64,000 bases of DNA from Pythium myriotylum (taxonomy: Eukaryota > Oomycota > Peronosporomycetes > Pythiales > Pythiaceae). The stretch spans positions 2,666,001 through 2,730,000 of the forward strand of contig JALJCQ010000004.1 of assembly GCA_023091665.1 (NCBI GenBank), in the 5' to 3' direction. Of the stretch, positions 30,724 through 40,459 are shown one piece after another. The position numbers and the translations under genes are program-made. The stretch's first letter is position 1. Every line of letters begins with the position of its first letter. The notes beneath the pieces were generated by a model that saw nothing but the letters and a program-made list of their open reading frames with translations, had not been told where the DNA came from and ran no database searches.

Positions 30724-31635
30724 CGCAACTACCCACAAAGAGAGAGCTAGGAAAACCAGTGCGTGAGAGGCAGATTTTATATGTGGTGAAGAAGAACAAG
30801 CCGCTGGCTTTTCGTTTTTGATCTTCTCGAGAGGAAAGTTTCGCACTCAGTCGATCTGCGAGTAGCTCTCCACTCGGGATTGAGGGATTGAGCTCGGCCT
30901 GTTCACACTCCAGTTCGCACACTACTGCCTTTAGCGAGAATCGATGACCTCGTATCATGATGCGAAAGCATGCCGACGCCTCGTCCTCGCCGCGCTGACA
31001 TTCCAGCACGAACACCACCTGTGTCTGCCTTACCGTCAGCGCTCGAGGACCATATCGTAACGCTTGTCCTCAAGTTCACAGACCGTTGGCTTGGATCATG
31101 TCTGGATGCCCTCGGAAGCGATTCTCCCACGTGGCAGTCAGAATTCCGAGCTGCAGTCGCTGAAACCAGCCACACGTCGATGGAGTTCCGCGTTGCGTGC
31201 ATCCGTGCATTGATGCAGCGCCAACGTCCGCATCCTATCCCACACAATCCTCGCGTTTTGATCCTTGCCTGCGCCACGTCGTTGGGGAGTGTCCTGGCGG
31301 TCTTTTCATGTGCGTCGATCCACGACGCGTGCTTTGTGGATGTACAGGCCCTGCGATTGTCCAGGAGCTGTACGACTTCGTTAGAAAACGCGACAGCAAG
31401 CAGAGGACCAGCCGTTCAATGGACGACTTGACGCGCTCATGTACGCATGACGTAACTAGAAAAAAAAAACTATTAAGAACCTGGGAACGTCGATGCACGG
31501 TCCTCTCAATGGATCAACAGCCTCGGAGAGCAGCCCGCCCGCGCCGCTTGGCGCCGTGTAGCCGCTCAGGCGGGTCTCGTCAACCACCACCACCACCACC
31601 ACAATCGGACACTCGTCGTGCGGTTGTTCGTGTCC
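30645..31635. other. Intergenic region with possible short ORF
   Basis: It starts with the AG microsatellite. Two overlapping plus-strand frames (30970-31431, 153 codons; 31197-31796) have no recognised domain. The second contains a Cys-rich patch (RHVVGECPGGLFMCVDPRRVLCGC) that might belong to a spliced gene, but its end runs antisense through the LYRM9-like gene. Neither is called. Confidence 0.4.
30647..30720. repeat. (AG)n microsatellite
   Basis: About 37 uninterrupted AG units start a few bases after the ankyrin stop codon at 30644, so it forms the start of that gene's 3' UTR. Confidence 0.95.
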
Positions 31636-31950
31636 TTACGCCTCCTGCTCGTCCGCGCGCTCGTCGAGCCCGCGGCCCGTGTACTTGCGCAGGATCCAGT
31701 CGGCGTCCTCGGTGGCGCGCGCGACCATCTCGTCCACGCGCTCTTCGTTCGTTTCGTCGGCGTGCGCGATGTACCCCTAGCCAACGAGCAGCGTAACTCT
31801 CGCTCGCGATAACGACAACAAACAAAAGAGCGCGCAACCCACCGAGCGCATGAAGCGCCTGTAGTACTCTCTCGCGTCCGGCTCCAGGCGGCGGCTCGCG
31901 CGCAGCAGCCGCCGGTAGAGCGCGAGGCTCTTCCGGTTCGGCACCTGCAT
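31636..31950 (-). CDS. LYR-motif mitochondrial protein, LYRM9-like
   Basis: This small two-exon gene reads 31950-31843 then 31776-31636, separated by a 66-nt GT...AG intron, giving 82 residues. The first exon carries the LYR motif (LALYRRLLRASRRLEP) and a conserved Phe downstream (YYRRFMRS). The second has HADETNEERVDEMV followed by ATEDADWILRKY. The DADWI(M/L)xKY ending with the preceding NxER is distinctive of LYRM9 among complex-1-LYR proteins. LYR proteins act in mitochondria with acyl-carrier protein to assemble Fe-S or respiratory-chain parts; LYRM9's own target is unsettled. Larger overlapping minus-strand frames (31566-32027) are shadows. It shares a 242-bp divergent promoter with the gene at 32193. 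Confidence 0.85.
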
Positions 31951-32192
31951 CTTCCATCTTCCGCTTCTCCAGGCGTACCCTCCGCCTCACCGGAAACTCG
32001 ATACATTGCGTCAACCCATACATTCATTTCATTTATAATGCAGTTCTTTTATCTTTAAAATGGATACCCTGTGAAAGAAGATCCTTCTGGGACACAAGGT
32101 TACGTTGCCGCGACGCCGCGGGTACGTGGCCCGGGTGGACGGTCGCGGCATTGAAGTGTTCGACGTCGGCAAAGGGAAACGCGCTCGGCTCC

Positions 32193-35100
32193 ATGGGCGC
32201 CGTGCTCCGGCGCGTGGCGTTCTTCGGCGCCGTCTTCACGGTGCAGTGCTGCGTGACCGTGCTCGGCAACATCGCGCGCGACTCGATCTTCCTGCGCAGC
32301 TACGACGCCGCCAGCATCTCGACGCTCACGCTGCTGCTCTCGCTCTCCACGGCCTACGTGCTCACGGCCGTCACGGCGCTGCTCGCGCGGCTCGCGGCGC
32401 TCAACGCGTCGCCCGGCGTGCTCTACGCGGCCGTGCCCTTCGGGCTAGGGCTCGGGCTGCTCGCGCTCGCGCTCGTGTCGCTGCACGCGCCGCTGCTCGC
32501 GCGGGTGACCGCCGTGGCCATCTACATTTGGCTCGAGCTCGCGGCGCAACTGCTCACGGGCCAGTTCTGGGACCTCTGCGCCAAGGCCTTCGATGTCGCA
32601 CAGTCGAAGAAGTTCTTTGGGTATAGTAGAGGAGATCTCGAAGCGGTCTGGAGAAGGGAATTGACGTGGTTGATGTGATCCAGATTCATTACGTTTGGCT
32701 CGACATTCGGCACGCTGACCGCGAGTCTCGCGGTGCTTCCGGCGCTCCAGCAACGGAATCTGCCGACAGAGTATAACTTGATCGTCGGCGGCCTCCTGCT
32801 CTTCGTCGTGGCCGGTGTGCTGCTCGTGAGCGCCGGGCAATTGGTTCCAAAAGAGCCCCCGGTGAAGAAAGCAACGGCTGCAGGCTCGAGTCCGAAGAAT
32901 GGCAGCAAGACGAAGCCGTCGGCGACATCGATGTCTTCGATCACTGCGGACATCCAAGTGCGCACGTACCTGAAGCACATTTGCTTCTTCGATATGCTCG
33001 CCACGGTCATGCGCGTGCTCGTTGAGAATCGCACGCTCTCCATTCTCTCGCTGCAGAACGACGAAAAGCTCGTGAAGGCGTCGCTGACTCAAGTCAACAG
33101 CATCCAAAGTTTCATCATGATCCCGATGCAGATTGCCTCTGGTCCGTTCTTTACGCACTTTGGCGTCATGTACGGTATCGCGGTGCTGCCGGTCTCAGTT
33201 TTCTTGTTTGGCGCGGCGGCAGCGTCGACGTCGCGTGGAACAGCTACTCCAAATGTGTTTCCTCTAGTTTTTAGCCGCGCGTTATACAATGCTGTGTCGC
33301 TCGCGATCTTCAATCCAGCTCGCGAGCTGCTGTGGCTGCCGTTTAACGCTGAAGAACGATCGAAGTTCAAGGGATTTATCGGCGGGCCGTTTCGCTCGTT
33401 GTCGCGAGTCTTCGGTGCTCTTTTATCCATTGTTCTGACGACCAGTTTTGTGATCCAGCTTTTTGGGGCATCTTGTATGAGGTATGATGACAATATCCTA
33501 GCTGTATGGTTGAGAGCGCGACTCAACTCACATCATTTCAACCCAGCGTATTGATGATGGCCACCTCACTTGCTTGGGCCATTGATGCAATGGCTGCTCG
33601 AAAGTGGTATGCCGCTGAGTTTTACTCATCTCTGAAGAAGGGGTACCTGGATTTGTCGTCGCCACTCGTTGATTTTACGCCCGATCAGGTGAGTGGTGTC
33701 GCGATCCTCACCTAGTTAGGAGACTCACCATGCGATTATTGTTACCTTAGCTCGTTCTCGTGAAGGAAACACTTGTTTCAGGGGCACAAAATCAGATCAA
33801 CTATGTGTTGAGCTCCCTCTCACACGACCATGTCGGTCTATTTGCACAGGTGCGTGCCATGTTGGGGTTCCTCTCTTATGGACAAACTCAAACCAACACG
33901 TCTACTTCATTAGGAACTACGAGCGCTATTCCACCGCCAAGATGAAGGTAATCACTCCAGAACACCTTTGCACACGAAGCTACGTCTGCTAAGTCTCCAT
34001 ACCGCGGCCAAGCGGCGGTTCATTCTACAAAGTGAGGAGTCCCTAATTGCTCCGGATAGTGCTAATCTTCCGCCATCAGGGATCTTTAACGGGATGGACC
34101 TGATGATGATGATGAAAGAGAAATCTGAGTTCGTACCACGCCAGTTGCGTGTTGCGGCGATTCTGGCGTGCGGTTACGAAAAGTACAACATCGACGCCAA
34201 AGAGAAGTGCATTGAGATCTTGAGACAAATACTGCAGAATCCTGAAGAAGACAGATCCGCGACTGTATGCGCTGCTGTTGCTCTGCTCCGCTTGTCCGAC
34301 TGGATGGATGAAGATGCAAACCTGATTCTTCAACGCTTACTGCATGAAGACAAAGACTTGGACTCTCGAGTTGTATGTGTCAAGATTGTGGGTAAGGAGA
34401 TGCCTGAGCTTCTTAGCGATGGCTATCTTGTGTATTTGCTACATCACTCTTCGGCGCAAATCGTGCAGGCTGCTGTAGAGTGCTGCTCGAACAGCACGCG
34501 GAACTCCAAGATGCTAATCCCCGCGCTAGTCAAGCACCTATCAAACTCGGCGTTGCGATCTCAGGTCGTGTCAGCTCTCAAGTGGTTTGACCCTAACGCG
34601 ACGTGGGCCACATTGACCCAATACATCGAGTCATCGCTGCTATTGCCAAGTGCCGGACCTCAACACCCTCAGAATGCACACCTGGACAAACGTGAAGTTC
34701 TCGCAGGTGCACTCAAAGCCCTTGAAGCGATTGATTTTCCTACGTCGGCCAAGCTCAATCTATTGCTTCGATTAATCGAGCGCCTCGTTGTTGTCGACAG
34801 CATGAAAGCATCAGAGGCAGGACAAACGGGTGCGAGCGAAGACGCAATTCCTGCGAAGCGCTATACAGATGTTCTGTTTCGACTGTTCGGCCGAGACTCA
34901 TTCGTGGAGGAACTTGTCGTTGATGCCTTACTTGCTCTGGTGAGTTGGTTCCTCTGGATAGTATGAAACGAATATCGACTTGACACCTTTTTATGTGTTT
35001 AGCTGTCAACCTGCACTGCAAAGAAGATTCAAAACTATTCAAACGAACTTAATCACTTGCATATCGCATTGGAGGAGAAAATCCGAGAAGCCTACGAAAT

Positions 35101-37498
35101 GCGCCACGTCATGAAGCTTTTTCATGAAATATGTCCCACTACCGCGAGTAACATCGAGGAAACGTCCCCGTTGCTGCTTCAGCATGTCGAGCACAGTCTC
35201 AAAGACACCATCCGAATCTTGCTCAAGCTTTTGTCAACAGGGTTCCCAAAGGAGTTCAATGTCGGCGTCATACTCGAAGGTCTTGAATCTGAGGTTGCCC
35301 AAGTGCATTCTGCCATCCAGGAAGTGCTTGAGAACCTGCTACCTTCCGTATACAAGAACAAAGTTCTTCCACTGCTCTTTCCAAATTCAACATCCAAGGC
35401 AACGGCAAAGGTAATGATCTTCTTGCGCAAGACGTATTTGAATTGAAGTTCTGAACCTGCACCCTTTTTGTTAGATTGAGAAGGACATCAACGAACGCTT
35501 CGATGGGAAGAATGGTGTTGAGATTTTGCTCGACACGATGCGTTGCAAGCAACAGCATGCAGAGCTCACAAGCTTTGCGTTGCAATACTTCCTCCACATC
35601 GCAGAAGAGCACGCAAAGTTTCTCGATGACCACAAGATGGGAATCTTTGAGAGCGAGATCCTCCCTCACCTAATCCACAGCGAGTGGGCTCAGGAACTGT
35701 TGGTTGAAGTGTACCACAGGTATGAACTGCGCCACAACGACCAAATTGTTATATTGACAAGTAATGTGTTCCAGCCGTCGTCACGTTCTTCCATATAAAT
35801 CTCTTACCGAACTCGACACGCAACAGCCTCCCGTTCTCTCCAAAATTGCGGTACGGTCTTCATGTTTCAATGTTATCGCTCTTTCCTCATTGGCCGTGTA
35901 CAGATCGCCAACTGTCTTCGGGTATCATCTCTGTTTGAGAACGTTTGTGCAATCGGAATCCTGCGAGTACTGTCACACCACTTCGTTCCAATTGCGGTCT
36001 CAAAAGGGGAAACATTTATCAAGGAAGATGAACTCGGTAAAGTTGCTTAAGGTGTGCACGAACTTTTGGCACCAACTAAATAGGCGTTTTGTCACAGCCA
36101 CGGCGATGTTTGTCATCGCGAGTGGTACGGTTCAGCTCCACAAGGAGCGACGGATACTCGCTGAAGTCAGCTACGGAACATGTGTTGGTCAAGCCGCTTT
36201 GCTTCGTCATACTCTTCATGAAGGCAGTCACATTGCATCAGCTACAGCCGTGACAGACTGCATTCTCTTACGAGTAGCTCGTTCTGACTTGACCGCCCTG
36301 ATTCACGAGACCCCACGTGTCTCTCGAGGCGTCCTCAATGCGGTTGCATCTTCATTAAGATGGCTGTACTTCGAGGTAAGAAACCCCTTTGTGAAGTTAA
36401 GCTGGGATCTGCACAATTCCCTGATAATTATCTTTCTCGTAGCCGTTGGATACCATCACGCACTCAGGAGGTTTGCCTCGACGGGATCATCGTCGCTCGT
36501 CCGTGGTGCAAAGCTCTGTCGCTGGGGATGGCATCGAGACCATGCTAAAACGAACGGCTTCCATGACCTCAAGCATCAAAGCTGCTATGTCTGTGGATCG
36601 TGCGGCGAAGTCGTTCCTCTATAGTGTTGGTCGCTCGAAGTCAATTGCTCCATTGTCGATGCCCGGCGTGCGTTTGCGAAACCGCAGCTTCCAAGTTCTG
36701 ACTGATTTGGTAGAACCAAGACGCCGATCAGACGTAGTGATGTCACGGACGACTCTAGGGTTGTCTGACGGCTCAGACTTCTCAAACTTTGAGAAGTCGA
36801 TTCATTTGAAAGGATCGCAGCTGATGAAGAACTTGGGTGATGACAAGGTAATGCTGGATCTTCCATCAATGCTTCGCTAGGAACGCTCTGCTAACAGACG
36901 ATCCTGGTGCTAATACTCTATAGGTATCACTTGTTGCTCAGTTAGCGAAAGTGCTGACATTAGAGCACGGTGACGTGTTGTATGAGGACGGCTCGCCATC
37001 GAACCACGTATACGTTCTCGTGGAAGGAACCGTTGTTGTCGCCAAAGCAGAAGAATCTGCCACCTGTCCATCTCTCCCTCCACAAGAACTCCGGCGAGGC
37101 GAGTGTTTTGGAGAAGAGGTATGCTCTTGACATTCGTAGTGTAACTACTTCTGTGAGGTCACTCTAACTTTTGGTGCTTGTAGTCTTTCGTGGAGAACAC
37201 GACGATGCACGGCGTCGCGACCTCTGTTGGTCGCACTACGATCTTCCAGATCCCGACCAAGGAGCTCATCGATCTTAGCGAGCTCCACCCAGACCTGATG
37301 CAGGTCATTCTAGCATGGTTAGCAGAGAAGCTAGCCAAGGCGACAGATTCGATGCTCCGTGTGCTGCTGTCACCTTCGGCTTCGTCCGTCAAGTCAGACC
37401 AATGGGACGGAATGAGCGACGACGAGGAGGTCGTTACGACCTATCGCCAATCAGAAGTTACGAGACGACCATTGAAATCGCGAGCGGAAACGGATTAA
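32193..37498 (+). CDS. Nucleotide transporter / HEAT / cyclic-nucleotide-binding fusion protein
   Basis: Thirteen exons join in frame to 1515 residues: 32193-32620, 32684-33481, 33547-33688, 33751-33849, 33914-34939, 35003-35410, 35475-35719, 35775-35850, 35904-36036, 36098-36375, 36443-36847, 36924-37118 and 37184-37498. Introns are 53-76 nt. Residues 1-about 430 are polytopic and resemble ATP:ADP antiporter (NTT/AAA) transporters (GNIARDSIFLRSY, FWDLCAKAFDVAQSKKFFGF, FNPARELLWLPF). About 490-1050 are HEAT-like helical repeats. Two cyclic-nucleotide-binding folds follow, about 1080-1210 (AMFVIASGTVQL) and about 1347-1475 (HVYVLVEGTVVV, GECFGEE), separated by a Ser/Arg-rich linker. It could be a membrane transporter gated by cyclic nucleotides; substrate and membrane are not known. 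Confidence 0.82.
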
Positions 37499-37632
37499 AC
37501 TGAGCTAGAGAGGTAAATGAATGCATGGATATCGATATGGCTTGGTGAACGATGAACATGCCCTTGATACTACCACTACCCAGTCCAACACTAACACTAA
37601 CAGTACTTCGTAGTAGTGCTGTTCATAAAGCA

Positions 37633-38412
37633 CTAGACGGTGCTCAAAGCGGCCACCAGTCCCGCCGCAAGCGCCATAATCCCTGTCGATAGGAGCGGTG
37701 CGCTCGCACTCTTCGTAGGCACTGGAGTTGGTGTTGATCTCGTCGCTGTAGTCGATGGCGTTGGCGCCACAACTTCGATGCCACTGAAGGCGCTGCCTGA
37801 TCCGGATGTCGAAGCTTCACCACCAGCAATCGGAGCTGGCGTTGCCGTCGTTGCAGTTGGTGGTGTGGTCGCAGGTGATGTCGTCGTAGGACTCGGTGTT
37901 GCCGTTGGCGCCGAGGTCGTGGGGCCTGGCGTCGTCGTGACTGGTATCGTGGTGGCTGGTGCTGGTGTGATTGGCGCTGCGGTAGGCGTTGGCGACACAC
38001 TCGGTGGCTGAGTCGAAGACGGGATCGCTGGTGATGTAGCCTTCTCGTCGATACTTCCACCTCCGATCTCCGTCACCGTTGCTTTCTTCGTGGCTGGCTC
38101 AAAGAGAACAGCGATGTTGAAATACAAGCAGACGGTGCCACGGTTTCCACCGAAAGGACACCTGCCAGGCCCTCCGGAGGTCTCGCACGCCCAGGCACGG
38201 AACGAGTACTGGCGGTTCGCGCCGACGTCGAGTTCCTGAGCCGACACGATTGATGAGAAGCAGAGCGGCCGCGTCACAGTCGGTGCGTAGTTTCCTCCGA
38301 GCGCTGTCGTGAGAATGTCGAGCTCAGTGTCGGTAACTGGGATCACGCGCCAGCCGTCGGACGCGTCAGCCAGCGAAAGCGCCAGCGCCAATGGGACAAG
38401 CAATTTGGCCAT
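37633..38412 (-). CDS. Secreted Thr/Pro-rich protein with GPI-like tail
   Basis: The ATG at 38412 opens a signal peptide (1-18, ends LADASDG); the upstream in-frame ATG adds 40 residues without signal character. The product has 259 residues. Residues 20-115 are a small Cys-containing domain (DTELDILTTALGGNYAPTVTRPLC, then ANRQYSFRAWACE), whose length and layout recall cystatin-like folds, but the QxVxG loop is not canonical. Residues 125-235 are Thr/Pro/Ala repeats much like the temptin stalks, and the end (STGIMALAAGLVAALSTV) is GPI-like. It is thus another surface mucin-like protein, unrelated to temptin in its globular part. Confidence 0.8.
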   Translation of the reverse strand: MAKLLVPLALALSLADASDGWRVIPVTDTELDILTTALGGNYAPTVTRPLCFSSIVSAQELDVGANRQYSFRAWACETSGGPGRCPFGGNRGTVCLYFNIAVLFEPATKKATVTEIGGGSIDEKATSPAIPSSTQPPSVSPTPTAAPITPAPATTIPVTTTPGPTTSAPTATPSPTTTSPATTPPTATTATPAPIAGGEASTSGSGSAFSGIEVVAPTPSTTATRSTPTPVPTKSASAPLLSTGIMALAAGLVAALSTV

Positions 38413-38856
38413 GGTTGTTGCTGGACGTGGAGAGCTCGCGAGTGAGCGAGAGCGCGCGAGGTTGCGTGGGTGGGAGATGGGCAACGAGAGCGAGTCTGGG
38501 ATCCATCCCGCTGTCTGAACCAATGCATCCATTACTCGCGGCTCACGAGTTGACAGAAGGCGGGAGAGAGGGCAACCCTGACCACAAAATCAGTATCCCA
38601 TGCTGGTTTTGCATATTTAAAGTATTCCTTTTGAGACGGAGACCATACAATGTAATGGTTTAGTATCGCTCACACGTGAGCCAGGCTCCCGAGTCTCCGA
38701 GTTCGTGACGAATCTTCTCTGCCGGGTGGGCCTGGGTCTCCGTGTTACGGGCTCACCAGGCACCTGGAAGATCCACACATCACTCCATGCGCATGGACCC
38801 AGGATTGCTAAGAATGATGACAAAGGACGGGACTGGGCAACAGACTGAATTCCAGC
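38413..38856. other. Intergenic region
   Basis: Contains the promoter of the minus-strand secreted gene and the 3' flank of the gene at 38857. Nothing else is recognised. Confidence 0.5.
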
Positions 38857-40182
38857 TTACGACCGGGCGAGCAAGTGGAGCTCTTCATAGACTGGCATCA
38901 TATCCACAAGGTACTGGACGAGGTCGACGTGGACGCTAACAGTCATAAACTGGGCGCTGCCGTGGCGAATGGAACCTGCGATCTGCACGTGAACGCCAGT
39001 GCTCTGCGCGTGCGGGCTACACCGGATCGCGATGACAAAGTCGGGATCCTTTGCCAGCGAGACAGACGGTATCGGCGGCGATTTGGTCCCAGAGTCGCTC
39101 GGCGAGCTCTCGCGTGTGAGTCGATCCGCCGCGTAGGCGACCAGCCACGGATCGTCGCACGTCTCAACAACGATTTGCCAGCCGTGGACGCTGTCGATGG
39201 CGACCATTTCCATCGATTCGATCGTGGCGATGGGCCTCGACTGGAAAGAGGCGTCGAGCTGGAGTACACGCTGGGATACCGAGGAAGTCTGCGACTCGGA
39301 TTCATAAGCGACTGTGACATCCTGCACTAGCGGCACAAAGGTGCGAAGGATGTCTTCGAACTGCAGAGAGCGCCAAACTGCTAATGCGATCGTGTCGACG
39401 GTCACGGACGCCATTGCTCGTGCGGAGGAGAAGGTCAGTAGCCCCGACTCGAAGCTCGCGGCATGGGTCCACCCTCGCGAGTGGAAGTTCACAGCAAAGT
39501 CGCACTCGCCCGTCTGAAACTCATCCAATAGTTTTCGTGCTTTCTCTTGCGAAAGAGCGACTGCATGCTTCACGTGGTGTGTGATGAAGCGCTGTGGGGA
39601 TTGCGATTCAAGCGAGTCGCGTCGCCACTCGTCGACAGCCTCCTCTGTATCGCCGTCCTCGGTACCCGTCGCCTGATATTTCATCTCTTCCTCCTCCTGC
39701 TGCTCCTGCAACTCACGTAACCCCACTGCAAGATCAAGTAATGGCGCCAATGCGAGTAGCCGCTGAAGCTCCACTGTCCACTCGTGGTGGGCCTGGAGCT
39801 TCTCTCGGAAGAATTCGGCGCGCTCGTGAGTCTCAACCGCTTCGACTGCTGCTGCGACAACTTCTGGCGACGCGGTCGCGATCTTTCGCTGTAGTCGCTC
39901 GATCTCAAGGCGAATGGCGCTGGTCTGCGCCGTGCACTGCATGGCCTCGTCCTTGTGTCGCTTCCTGGCACGCTGCGAGGCCTGCTGCAGCTGCGCGCGA
40001 CGCCGCTCGTCCGGGTCCTCGCCCTCCATACTTTCTGCTGTTGGTCCCTTGGCCAGCAAAGCCCATGCAGCAGCTGCATGTCGCTGCGTCTCGTCCCACC
40101 GTCGCGAGCTTTTCTCCACGTGATCTCCAATCCATTCCCCTCCTACCGAAATGTAGCCATGTTGAGATTGCAACCTCCGCAT
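38857..40182 (-). CDS. Unrecognised coiled-coil protein
   Basis: A single exon encodes 441 residues, with no signal peptide or membrane segment. Residues about 55-165 are charged helical sequence with likely coiled coils (RRRAQLQQASQRARKRHKDE, RLEIERLQRKIA, LRELQEQQEEEE). Residues 195-441 are globular (FITHHVKHAVALSQEKARKLLDEF, GWQIVVETCDDPWLVAYAADRL). I do not recognise the family; the layout would fit a subunit of a cytoskeletal, kinetochore or autophagy complex, but nothing specific supports any of these. It is divergent from exportin-T, with a 277-bp shared upstream region. Confidence 0.75.
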   Translation of the reverse strand: MRRLQSQHGYISVGGEWIGDHVEKSSRRWDETQRHAAAAWALLAKGPTAESMEGEDPDERRRAQLQQASQRARKRHKDEAMQCTAQTSAIRLEIERLQRKIATASPEVVAAAVEAVETHERAEFFREKLQAHHEWTVELQRLLALAPLLDLAVGLRELQEQQEEEEMKYQATGTEDGDTEEAVDEWRRDSLESQSPQRFITHHVKHAVALSQEKARKLLDEFQTGECDFAVNFHSRGWTHAASFESGLLTFSSARAMASVTVDTIALAVWRSLQFEDILRTFVPLVQDVTVAYESESQTSSVSQRVLQLDASFQSRPIATIESMEMVAIDSVHGWQIVVETCDDPWLVAYAADRLTRESSPSDSGTKSPPIPSVSLAKDPDFVIAIRCSPHAQSTGVHVQIAGSIRHGSAQFMTVSVHVDLVQYLVDMMPVYEELHLLARS

Positions 40183-40459
40183 CCGTTAAGAACACATTTA
40201 CTGTCATCTATTAAATTGCAACCCCTCCCTCTTTTCCAGGAGGGGGTACAATTCGGGCTTTACTTGTCATCGCCCGTTGAATGGCACGGGACTGGCCGCG
40301 AAGCCCCCACGCTCGCCGCCGTCGCCCGCCTCTCGCGCCTCGCTCGTGCCGCGCGCGCCCCCGCAGAGCGCTCCATCGTCTCCAGCGCGCGTCGCTCGTG
40401 CGTTTGCCCGTTTCTCGCGCCTGAATCCGCTCGCTAGCACGCGAGAACGCCTCGCTACC

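Noticed and set aside
31197..31796. 199-codon plus-strand frame after the ankyrin gene
   Set aside because: Its second half runs antisense over the LYRM9-like exons as Pro/Arg-rich sequence; only a short Cys-rich patch is suggestive.
33948..33993. Additional intron in the transporter fusion (GTAATC donor)
   Set aside because: No acceptor restores phase, while the uninterrupted frame from 33914 reads through cleanly, so exon 5 is continuous.
40277..40459. Upstream ATG for exportin-T
   Set aside because: The added 61 residues are low-complexity Pro/Ser/Arg and absent from the family; 40460 is the more likely start, though the longer form is not excluded.
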